Source: Treponema sp. (GTDB lineage: Bacteria > Spirochaetota > Spirochaetia > Treponematales > Treponemataceae). Taken from it: a stretch of DNA of 64,000 bases. A model generated the notes under the pieces. The model was not told where the DNA came from, searched no databases, and saw only the letters and a list, made by a program, of their open reading frames with translations. Where the stretch lies: positions 1 through 64,000 of the forward strand of contig JAKSTL010000001.1 in NCBI GenBank assembly GCA_024402595.1, written 5' to 3'. Numbering within the stretch: the stretch's first letter is position 1; every line of letters begins with the position of its first letter. Made by a program: the position numbers and the translations under genes. This document shows, piece after piece, positions 15,066 through 23,700 of this stretch.

Positions 15066-18000
15066 TTAAGCACTTGCTTTACAGCTTTCTTCAATAGCCT
15101 TCAACAATTTCTTTGCAGCCGCCTTTTGATTCTTCTTCCATAAAATGCTCCAAACTCGATAAAGTTTCCAGCCTCTCGCTTCCAGATATTTTTGACGATA
15201 ATAATCTCTTTCACGAGTAGAAGAACTTCCTGCATACAAGTTACCGTCGCATTCAAGACCTAAAACATACTGTCCATCATTTTTTACAGCAAAATCAATT
15301 GTATAGCCACCAATTCCTACATTTTTATCAAAATCGTAACCGTTTTCTCTAAGGAAAGCTTCCAGTTCTTTTTCAAACTCTTCTTGATAAGTAATTTCGG
15401 TAGAAGTTTCTTCTTCCTTTTGAGGTTGTGGCAGTTTTGATTCAGTTTGATTATTGATAAAGCTATTCAAAATCTGTTTTTCTTTTTCTACATCACAATC
15501 ACTTACGGCAAAGGCATATTCAAGATATTTTTTCAAAGTAGCTGGGCCGTTGTTTTTTGCGCCATCAGTTTTTAATTCAGAAGGTTCAAAGGAAACAACA
15601 ATGTGGATTTTTTGCTTAGCACGACTTATTGCTACATTCAAACGATTTTCACCACCCGATTGATTAAGCCAACCAAAGTTCTGAATAAACTTTCCAACTT
15701 CGTTTTTTGCATAACCCATGGAGAAAATAATTACATCTCGCTCATCACCCTGAACGGTTTCAATATTTTTTACAAAAAGTCCAATATCTTGACCAGCTTC
15801 TTTTCTAACAAGCTCTGCATTATATATTTTTGCAAACTCTGGATCGTTTTCACATTCTTTATCAAGGAAATCATCAATTTTATCCCGCTGATTTGTATTG
15901 AAAGTTATAACGCCAATTGTTTCGTTGTTCTGTCGCTCTTTGAAAAAAGTTTTTATCAATTCTACAATTTTTGCGGCTTCTGCTTCGTTTGCCCGTTTTG
16001 TCCACAAGGCATCTTCCATTTTGTGAACTTGGATTGGCGGAAGTTCTGGCTTTATGCGGTTTGGGGAAACATTCAGTTTGCCTTCATAAAATGCATAGTT
16101 GGAAAAAGCAATCAATTCTTCAAACTTTGAACGATAGTGGAAGTTCAGCATAACTTTGTTGTACTTAAAGCGGGCCAAATCCAAAAGACTTTCTTCATCA
16201 GAGGCAACTGCAATTTCTTCATCTTCATCTACGGCATCCTGATCAAAAGCATTTTCATCGGTTTCAAATCGGCCGGTAAACAAATTGGAAGGTCTAAGCT
16301 GATTCTGGTCACCAGCAATTACAACTTTTTTACCACGAAGAATTGACGGAAGTCCTTTTTCCACGAACATCTGAGAGGCTTCATCAAAAACTACCAAGTC
16401 AAAAAATCCTGCTTCCAATGGAATTATTTCTGAAACCACTTCCGGAGTCAAAAGCCAGATTTTTACAGCATTGAAAAGTTCAAAATTAAACTTATTGATA
16501 AACTTATTCACGCTCCATTTTCGTTTTGCTTCAATCTGTTTTAAAATTTCTGAACGGCGCTTTGACTTTGAAAGAATTGATATATTTTCGGCCAAACAAT
16601 TTTCCAGGCGCTGTTTTTCCAATAAGCGTTTTTTTGCCATTTTTGCATCAATTTTTTTAAGAACTGTGTCAAAATTATCTAAATCAGGAATCTGCTGGCG
16701 ATATTTTGCTTCCACATCGATTAAATGGTTTGCCAAAAGATAATTCATAAACTCATCGTTAGCCTGCTGCCATTTCTGCATTTCTTCTGGCGAAAGTTCT
16801 ACTAGTTTTTCTTCATCAAAATCATCTTCTTGGGATTCTTGTGCTTCGTCTTCTGTGGATTCATCTTTTTGTGCTTCCTCTTCTGATGATTCATCCTCTG
16901 TCAACTCGTTTTCTGGCGTTTCATTTTCTGACAAATCATCTTCTGGTAATTCCTTTTCTGTTACCTCATCTTCCGACAAATTATCTTCCGCTATTTTTGT
17001 GTTTGAAGATTCATTCTCTGACGACTCATTTTCTGGCAAATTATTTTCTGGTAATTCCTTTTCTGTTACCTCATCTGCAGAGTTTTCATCAGTGGCCGCC
17101 TTATTTTTCAATTCTTCTTCGGCTTCAGTTTGTTCAGCAATTTTGATTTTATCTTTTTTTTCTTTATCTGAACTCACAGTATCTTCAGAGATTTTCTGCA
17201 AAGGATAAAGCAATTCCAAAGCATCAAAGTATTTTTTTGTTTCGTCGGATAATTCACTGTAAAAATCTTTTAATTTCCAGTATTCATTGTACAAATCAAA
17301 ACCTTTTTCCAGATTTTCCTGATTTTTATAGAAGTTTTTAAGAAGTTTTTTGGCGAGTTTTTTATCAATTTTCTTTTTTTCGCCGTCTTTTGTAAAATCA
17401 AAATATTTTTGGCAAAAATCATTCAAATCTTTGCGAACCATATTTTTTGAGAAAACTTTTTTGAAGAACTTCTGATTGTTGCGGTTTTCTCTGTCTTCGT
17501 TAATTTTATCAAAATCAATATTGGCTTCTTGAAGTTCAAAATCAGTTAAATTACGGCGGGCATTTTCCAGCCAAGAATATTCTTTGAAAAGTTCCAGATA
17601 TTTTTTTACTTTTGACAAGTTTTTTTCATCTTTGTAAAACTGGTTGGCTTCTACAGATTCATTATAAGTAAATGAGCAAGGATTCTGACTGTTTTCTAAC
17701 AAAGGGGACAGAGCAGATTTATACTGTCGCAATTTTTTAAGATTTTCTTTTGCAAGGATTTGTTGAAGATTGCACAAAAGATAAAGCTTGTAAGGTTCAA
17801 GGCCAAAATCATCTGGTTTATAGAAAGCTTCATCAATGCCTTTTAATTTACCAAAAAGTTCGTCAATTTCTTGTTCGCAGGTGGTTAGTTCTTCCTCATT
17901 AATTGGAGCAACATTTTCCAACTGTGCCATTACCGAAAGTTGATCATAGAAACTCAATTTGTCGTTACAGTCGTCAAGGAGCATTGAATATTTAGAAAGA

Positions 18001-19379
18001 TTGCCTAAACGCGAATAAACTACATCCAAAGCGGTTTTCTTTTCGGACACAAGAAGGATTGATTTATTTTTGGTAGCAAAGTCTGCAATTAAACTTGTAA
18101 TGGTCTGGGATTTTCCAGTTCCAGGTGGACCTTGAACAACCAGTTCATCATTTTGAGAAAGAGCGGCTATTACATTTTCCTGTGCTGCATCCAGTTTATT
18201 GATGTAAACAATATCTTTTTCACTGACATCCTGAACCGTTGAATCAAAAGGAACATAATCTTTGTTACCAAGCAAATCGTCCAGCAATTTATTTATGCTT
18301 TTTGATTGAACAATCTGTTGGAAATCTTTTTGAATTGAAGAAGATGCTATGGAAAAAAGTCCCAAAACCGCTGAATTTTCCAGATAGAATTCACCTTTTT
18401 TAAACTTAGGGAAAGTATCTGCTGAAAAATTTTCAAAAGGTTCAATAGGCATTAGAGTAAAAGGATTCACTTCAGGCTTTTTGTCAGTAGAATTCTCAGC
18501 TTCCAAATTATCCACATTATCGTTATCTGTTTTTGCCAGAGCTTTATCTTTTGCTTCATCAGGAAATTCGGGCATTTTTATAGAAATTTTATTTTCCTCG
18601 TAAAATTTCAGCAAGGAATCAATAAAAGTGTCTCTGCCTGTATCTTCAATTGTTACATCAGGCATTGGTTTTTTAATTTTATTAAATTTGAAATTAGCGA
18701 GAATCAAAGTGGAATTGTATAAAACTTCTCTGTCTTTATCCAAAGAAAGTTTAATTCCAGAAGCAGACCGTTCACCTTTTACAGGAAAAAGTGCCAGTGG
18801 TGCACGAACTGCAAAATCATCACCTGCAAACTTTCCTTTTACAAAGGGATATGCCACAAAAAGATTATTCTGACCTTTTTCTCGCAAAGTTCTAGTATTA
18901 TTTCGCAAAAGAGAAACAATTGCTTTGTAGTTGGCATCGTTGTTTTTTACCACATTGGCAGCACGACCAGCTCCTAGTACAATATTTCGAATATCATTTG
19001 GAGATTTTTCCAAGTCGACACCATATTTATTGTACAATTTTGAACAATACAAAAGATGATTTCGCTTGTTCAGGTTTACAAGTTTTTTTTCAAAATCCTG
19101 AAGAACTGATATTCCTTTTTTATTAAGTTCCACTGCATTGGCCGGTTCTTCTACAAAAGCTTTTACAACTTCTATAAATCGATTGGCATAATTTTCAATA
19201 AAAGCAGGCCCGGTTCCAGAAATGCCTTCAAAATCAGAAGGTTTTAACGGTTTATAAAGTGATATTTGTTCCAAAACTGAATCTGGAATGTAAAAATGCA
19301 TATTTTTTTTGGCAGCTTCTTTTTTTAATTCTTCTCGCAAAGCCGATAATTGCTCAAACAACTGATGATTCATTTCCAT
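15066..19379 (-). CDS. HRDC + DUF4011-like + SF1 (DNA2/NAM7-type) helicase + Vsr/MTES_1575-like nuclease
   Basis: The 1437-residue protein begins with an HRDC domain (residues about 1-75, LFEQLSALREELKKEAAKK), a nucleic-acid-binding module. A DUF4011-like region follows, starting LVNLNKRNHLLY. The helicase has Walker A GPPGTGKS at 417-424, Walker B VVFDEAS near 999, GDQNQLRPS and the C-terminal motifs ETVQGDERDVIIFS and NVAISRAK. The last about 110 residues are a Vsr/PD-(D/E)XK-like nuclease: IDFAV with D near 1361, GLECDG near 1377, RERDYYRQ, RVWS. Residues about 740-865 are an acidic degenerate repeat (EDEVTEKELPEDDLSENE). Such fusions are suspected DNA-processing or defence enzymes; no defence partner is seen beside it. 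The ATG at 19379 is chosen for the AAAGGA before it. Confidence 0.85.
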   Translation of the reverse strand: MEMNHQLFEQLSALREELKKEAAKKNMHFYIPDSVLEQISLYKPLKPSDFEGISGTGPAFIENYANRFIEVVKAFVEEPANAVELNKKGISVLQDFEKKLVNLNKRNHLLYCSKLYNKYGVDLEKSPNDIRNIVLGAGRAANVVKNNDANYKAIVSLLRNNTRTLREKGQNNLFVAYPFVKGKFAGDDFAVRAPLALFPVKGERSASGIKLSLDKDREVLYNSTLILANFKFNKIKKPMPDVTIEDTGRDTFIDSLLKFYEENKISIKMPEFPDEAKDKALAKTDNDNVDNLEAENSTDKKPEVNPFTLMPIEPFENFSADTFPKFKKGEFYLENSAVLGLFSIASSSIQKDFQQIVQSKSINKLLDDLLGNKDYVPFDSTVQDVSEKDIVYINKLDAAQENVIAALSQNDELVVQGPPGTGKSQTITSLIADFATKNKSILLVSEKKTALDVVYSRLGNLSKYSMLLDDCNDKLSFYDQLSVMAQLENVAPINEEELTTCEQEIDELFGKLKGIDEAFYKPDDFGLEPYKLYLLCNLQQILAKENLKKLRQYKSALSPLLENSQNPCSFTYNESVEANQFYKDEKNLSKVKKYLELFKEYSWLENARRNLTDFELQEANIDFDKINEDRENRNNQKFFKKVFSKNMVRKDLNDFCQKYFDFTKDGEKKKIDKKLAKKLLKNFYKNQENLEKGFDLYNEYWKLKDFYSELSDETKKYFDALELLYPLQKISEDTVSSDKEKKDKIKIAEQTEAEEELKNKAATDENSADEVTEKELPENNLPENESSENESSNTKIAEDNLSEDEVTEKELPEDDLSENETPENELTEDESSEEEAQKDESTEDEAQESQEDDFDEEKLVELSPEEMQKWQQANDEFMNYLLANHLIDVEAKYRQQIPDLDNFDTVLKKIDAKMAKKRLLEKQRLENCLAENISILSKSKRRSEILKQIEAKRKWSVNKFINKFNFELFNAVKIWLLTPEVVSEIIPLEAGFFDLVVFDEASQMFVEKGLPSILRGKKVVIAGDQNQLRPSNLFTGRFETDENAFDQDAVDEDEEIAVASDEESLLDLARFKYNKVMLNFHYRSKFEELIAFSNYAFYEGKLNVSPNRIKPELPPIQVHKMEDALWTKRANEAEAAKIVELIKTFFKERQNNETIGVITFNTNQRDKIDDFLDKECENDPEFAKIYNAELVRKEAGQDIGLFVKNIETVQGDERDVIIFSMGYAKNEVGKFIQNFGWLNQSGGENRLNVAISRAKQKIHIVVSFEPSELKTDGAKNNGPATLKKYLEYAFAVSDCDVEKEKQILNSFINNQTESKLPQPQKEEETSTEITYQEEFEKELEAFLRENGYDFDKNVGIGGYTIDFAVKNDGQYVLGLECDGNLYAGSSSTRERDYYRQKYLEARGWKLYRVWSILWKKNQKAAAKKLLKAIEESCKASA

Positions 19380-19401
19380 AATAAAAATCCTTTCCCTAAT
19401 A

Positions 19402-19431
19402 ATTTTACTTCTTCTCAATATTGCTTGTCAA
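19402..19431 (-). promoter_or_regulatory. Sigma-70-type promoter of the helicase-nuclease gene
   Basis: On the minus strand TTGACA (19431-19426), an 18-base spacer and TAAAAT (19407-19402) precede the start codon at 19379. Confidence 0.65.
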
Positions 19432-19754
19432 AGTAATATTGATAGAAAAATCTTTCCCACCAGACAAAACTTCTGATTTTTTCCAGACTTTTTGTAAATC
19501 CGTTCAAATAAACTCAAATCCATTGTTTTTCCTAAAAAACGGTCATTTTTACCAAATTGTAGCAAAATAACACTGGTCTTTTGTGTCAAAATGACTCTTT
19601 TTTTCTTTAATACCTTTCAAACCGATTACAATTTTCCCAGGGATTATCACTCCTAAACAAACAATAAATCCGTAAAAATATGGAAATACCAATTTTCAGT
19701 TTCTTTTTTAACACTTTTGAAAAAAAATAAAAAAGTTTAAAAATATTTTTTAAG

Positions 19755-19771
19755 TTGGCACGAAACTTGCT
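19755..19771 (+). promoter_or_regulatory. Sigma-54 (-24/-12) promoter of hsp20
   Basis: TTGGCACG at 19755-19762, four bases, then TTGCT at 19767-19771 is an exact match to the consensus TTGGCACGN4TTGCW. The predicted start is near 19781, 45 bases before the hsp20 ATG. A perfect inverted repeat, TGTAAC-CTA-GTTACA (19782-19796), begins at that start. Transcription should need RpoN and an enhancer-binding ATPase, neither of which is encoded in this window. Confidence 0.88.
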
Positions 19772-19826
19772 ATATTATTAGTGTAACCTAGTTACAATAA
19801 AAAAACAAACTTTCAGGAGGTTCGCT

Positions 19827-20285
19827 ATGAACGAATTAAGAGTATTAGATTCACTTTTCAATGATTTATTAGAAGGAGCTGGAACAACAGCTTGTTATTC
19901 AGCAACATTCGAACCACGAGTAGATGTAAAAGAATGCGAAGGGGCCTATGTTTTGGAAATGGAATTGCCAGGTCGCTCAGAAAATGATGTAGATATTGAA
20001 CTTGAACAGGATAAACTTACAATTTCTTCAAAGAAAAATGCTGAAGAACCAAAGGATTCAAAAGAATCAAAAGGCGAAAAAGCAAAAGAAGACAATGCTC
20101 CAAAAGAGCGCTGGCTTTTGAAAGAAAGACTTACTTATTCTTGTAACTTCAGCAGAAGCTTCACTTTGCCAAAAGATGTAGATTTGGAAAATATCACTGC
20201 CAACTTCAAAAATGGCGTCCTTACAATCACTCTTTGCAAAAAAGCTCTGGAAGCACCAAAAAAAATTATGATTGCTTGTGCATAA
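19827..20285 (+). CDS. Small heat shock protein (Hsp20/alpha-crystallin family)
   Basis: The 152-residue protein has FEPRVDVKECEGAYVLEMELPG and ends its alpha-crystallin domain with ITANFKNGVLTITL (the A-x-x-x-N-G-V-L signature). It acts as an ATP-independent holdase for unfolding proteins. A lysine/glutamate-rich loop (residues about 74-92) interrupts the domain, as the L57 loop does in many bacterial members. No clear C-terminal I-x-I anchor is seen; the end is APKKIMIACA. CAGGAGG precedes the ATG. The promoter is of sigma-54 type. Confidence 0.92.
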   Translation: MNELRVLDSLFNDLLEGAGTTACYSATFEPRVDVKECEGAYVLEMELPGRSENDVDIELEQDKLTISSKKNAEEPKDSKESKGEKAKEDNAPKERWLLKERLTYSCNFSRSFTLPKDVDLENITANFKNGVLTITLCKKALEAPKKIMIACA

Positions 20286-20325
20286 CATCAAAGCTTCTTG
20301 TAGTTCAAAACTATCCTTATAACAG

Positions 20326-20362
20326 GCACCGGCTGAAACTCGACTGTTGAATCAGCCCGTGC
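20326..20362 (+). repeat. Hairpin downstream of hsp20
   Basis: GCAC-C-GGCTGA (20326-20336) pairs with TCAGCC-C-GTGC (20352-20362) with one internal mismatch. It has no T run of its own and lies just before the true terminator; it may stabilise the hsp20 mRNA 3' end. Confidence 0.55.
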
Positions 20363-20376
20363 ACCACAAACAAAAC

Positions 20377-20425
20377 GGCCAATGATGAAAAGGTTTTCCC
20401 TTCCACCATTGGTCGAACTTTTTTT
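20377..20425 (+). terminator. Rho-independent terminator of hsp20
   Basis: GGCCAATG (20377-20384) pairs with CATTGGTC (20407-20414), with inner AAAGG/CCTT pairing possible, followed by a seven-T run at 20419-20425. Confidence 0.7.
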
Positions 20426-20439
20426 AAAGGATTTTAAGA

Positions 20440-20706
20440 ACCAACGCATTCTCGTTTACCAACGCATGCAACCTACACCAATGCATTCTCGTTTTACCAA
20501 TGCATTCCAGTTCACCAACGCATACTTATTTTACCAACGCATTCTCTTTTACCAATGCACGCCGGTTCACCAACGCACGCAACCTACACCAATGCATTCT
20601 TGTTACACCAATGCACGCAACCTACACCAATGCATTCTCTTTTACCAATGCACGCCGGTTCACCAACGCATTCTCGTTTACTAACGCACGCAATCTACAA
20701 CAATGC
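20440..20706. repeat. Minisatellite of about 15 units, 17-21 bp each
   Basis: About fifteen copies of a core ACCAAYGCA are each followed by one of a small set of 8-11 base tails (TTCTCGTTT, TTCTCTTTT, CGCCGGTTC, CGCAACCT). Higher-order repeats exist: the TTCTCTTTT unit followed by the CGCCGGTTC unit occurs twice. The array lies between the hsp20 terminator and the addA stop. All three plus frames stay open across it only because the unit lacks stop triplets; no start signal or conserved product supports coding. Confidence 0.9.
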
Positions 20707-20748
20707 CCGTGCATTCACAAACGAGTTCTTTCACTTCCCCTACCATCA

Positions 20749-23700
20749 TTATTTCCCAATTTCCACCGTTTCATCAAAACGCAGATAATACAAATAACAA
20801 CGAATATCCCCAGGATGAGGTAACAATTCTTTTGCCGCTTCCTTATAACATTCCAACTGTTTATAATGCTCAAAAGGGTGAACTTCTCTGTCAGTTTTAT
20901 AATCCACCAAAGAATAACTTCCATCAGGATTTTCAAAAATTAAGTCTATGGAGCCCCAGAAGAGCTTATTATCCATAAACATTTTGAACTCGTATTCAGG
21001 TTTCCAAAAAAGCCCCTGATTCTTACAAGCTAGCAAAGCCGTACAAAGTTCCGTATTTTTAAACTGTCCACACATTTTTACACAAATCTGGCGAACCTTT
21101 TTAATATCTTCATCCTTTAGATTTTTGAACAATTCCTTATTTGGCTCATAAACTTCAGGTTCAATTCCCAAAATCATCTTGCATAAATAATCGTGAACCA
21201 ATGTACCAAAATCCGAAGCTTTAAAATCAACTTCCGGTAGCTCGTCAATATTTTCTACAGTTTTATGTTCTTCTTCATTGTTAGAATCTTCATAACCATA
21301 TTTTATTAAAAGTGCCGTCAAATCTCCATAAAGATTCTGCTTGGTAGAAGTGTAAGCTCCATCATTTTTAGCACCATCATCCAATTTGCTAGGCTTTAAT
21401 CGTTCAATAACTGGATAATCCTTTGGATAAACCGCCGCCAATTCTTCCCCTTCCAAAACATTAGAAGCATTTTCACCAATCTTTTTACGGAAGTCATCTA
21501 TATTCTCCAAAGCCGTTGATACACTGGAATAAGTTTCAGGTTTTATCTGCTGATAGTCAAAAGCTGGAGTATTATTCTGAGACTTGTTATAAACCGCCTG
21601 TTCATATTTCTCAAAATCTTTGTAATCAGAATAGCATTTTTCAACCATAGATTTTATCAATCGGAAAGAATTAGCCGTCTTATCCATTTCGTGAATAGAA
21701 CCAAAAATATAAACCTGCCTGATTGCTCTTGTAACACCTACATAAATCAAACGGCGGAACTCTGCTATTTCCATCATTTCACCAGTTTTTTCCTGAATGT
21801 TATAGAAATAGCTTCCACCATTTCCTTGTCTTTTTAGTGAAACTCCAATGTTATCATCATAATAATAATTGCGTTTGTCTTTTTTAGAAGTAACACCAAC
21901 CAAACCATTAAGGAATACATAATCAAACTGCAAGCCTTTACTTTTGTGAATAGTCATAATTTGAACAGCATGCATTCGCTCCAATGGATAAGTAACCGCC
22001 CCCGTATCAATTTCCGAATCTGCATTAAAAGACTGTTTTCTCAATTCATCAAGTTCATCAATAAACCAAGAAACGCTTTTTCCATTTTGATCTGCAATTC
22101 GTGCCAATTCAAACAGCATATCAAAATGTTCAGCAGTAAGTTTTACCGTATTAGAAAGCATTGTTTCATATTTATAGCCCATTTCATGCCACAAAGTTGA
22201 AACAGATTTGCTGATTGCCTGTTGCAATACCAGTTTTTTGTTCGTTTCATAAAAATCTCTGGCGGCAATAAACTTTTGATATTCGCAAACCGAGTTTTTT
22301 TCTTTCGCCAATTCTTCCAAATCAGCTTTTATAGCATCATCCCGCCCTTTTTCAAAAGGATTAAACACAAAACTCTTAGACTTCTGTTTTGAATCTCCAT
22401 CCCCAGAATCTTCGTTAGTTTCATCATGCTTAAAAGCAGTCAGTTGAGCTAAAATCAATTCCACCGCATTTTCACTCAATCCACACAAAGGAGAACAAAG
22501 ATAAGCCGCAAAAGAATTGATATTTGATGGATAAACACAGATTCGCAAAAAATTATAAAAATCGTTTATAACACCATCTTCAAAAATGTTTTTAAACTGA
22601 TCCAGCTCAAAAGGAATATTAAAACTCATTAAATATCTGGTGATAAGATTTCTGTTTGTTCTTGAACGGTCAAGAATTGCAAACTTATTCCAATTATAAT
22701 CAGGATTTGTTTCACAACCGTCTGCTTTGGCAATTTCATAAATTGTTTTTGCAATATTATAGGCAATCTGCTCTTCCATTGGTAAATAATTCACCGTTGG
22801 GTTATTTGACTCACATTCATTCAGATTCTTTTCCACCATAAACTTAACATGAATTGGAACATTATCCTTGTTTAGTTCTGGAAGATTTTCCATGCCCAGT
22901 TTTAAGGCAAAATTGTCGTAGCTGGCTTCGTAAGGATTTGTAGCCTCATCAAAAATACCAGCGCCATTTTTAAAGAACAAATTAAAAGCCTGAATCAATT
23001 CTGGAGTCGAACGATAATTGTAAGTCATAGCGACCTTTTTATTTTCTTTAGTCAACTCATTAAAAACCGAAACATCTGCTCCTCGAAACTTATAAATTGA
23101 CTGTTTTTCGTCTCCAACAAAGAACAGTTTTTTACCATCTCGTTTATCAAAAGCTTCCGATTGATTTTCGCTTCTAAAAACTATTTGGTCATGAATCGAA
23201 GGATTTTCAGAAAGCACTTGCCCATCCAATTCGCCTTCCTTCAATGAAAGCAAATACAAAAGATCTCTGTTTTTGCCATTGTTATCCTGGAACTCATCAA
23301 TCATTATTTTTTTATAAGCGGCATTTTCCTGGTCTCGAATATCAGGATTTTCAAGAAGCACTTTTAAAGCTAATTCTGTTACATCTTTAAAAGAAAGATT
23401 TCCTGTCTGCCTTTTAGAGTTGTTCACTTCCTGCAAAACATCATCTAATAAATCCATCAAAGAGACATTTACAAGATGATTTTCCATAAAGTTTAAAATA
23501 GATAATACAATTTGTTCCGTAAAATTATCTTTTGCCGCAGTCAGTGGAGCCATTGCTTTTGTTACTTTCTGAATAGAACCACTTGTGCCTTTTGCCTTTT
23601 TTATTAGATTTAATGTCTTTTTCAGCGCTTCAATTTCTTCATTTATGATGTCCATTCCTTTTGGTGTAGCAAAATCTTCTGGAGTAAGACGCTTTAATGT

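Larger units (their letters stand above)
19380..19826. other. Divergent regulatory region between helicase and hsp20
   Basis: No gene is seen. It holds a minus-strand promoter for the helicase near the left end and a sigma-54 promoter for hsp20 near the right end. Between them GTCATTTTTACC (about 19542-19554) and GTCAAAATGAC, a short palindrome, lie roughly 160-220 bases upstream of the sigma-54 site. They are possible enhancer-binding sites but unproven. Confidence 0.5.

Noticed and set aside
16841-17208. Serine-rich plus-strand frames
   Set aside because: They are the antisense reading of the acidic repeat in the helicase gene.
20440-20706. CRISPR-like array
   Set aside because: The conserved part is only about 9 bases and the 'spacers' recur in a small set of near-identical types; no cas genes are present.
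20382-20823. Long open frames in three plus-strand frames
   Set aside because: They arise from the stop-free minisatellite unit, share no start signal, and encode only the translated repeat.
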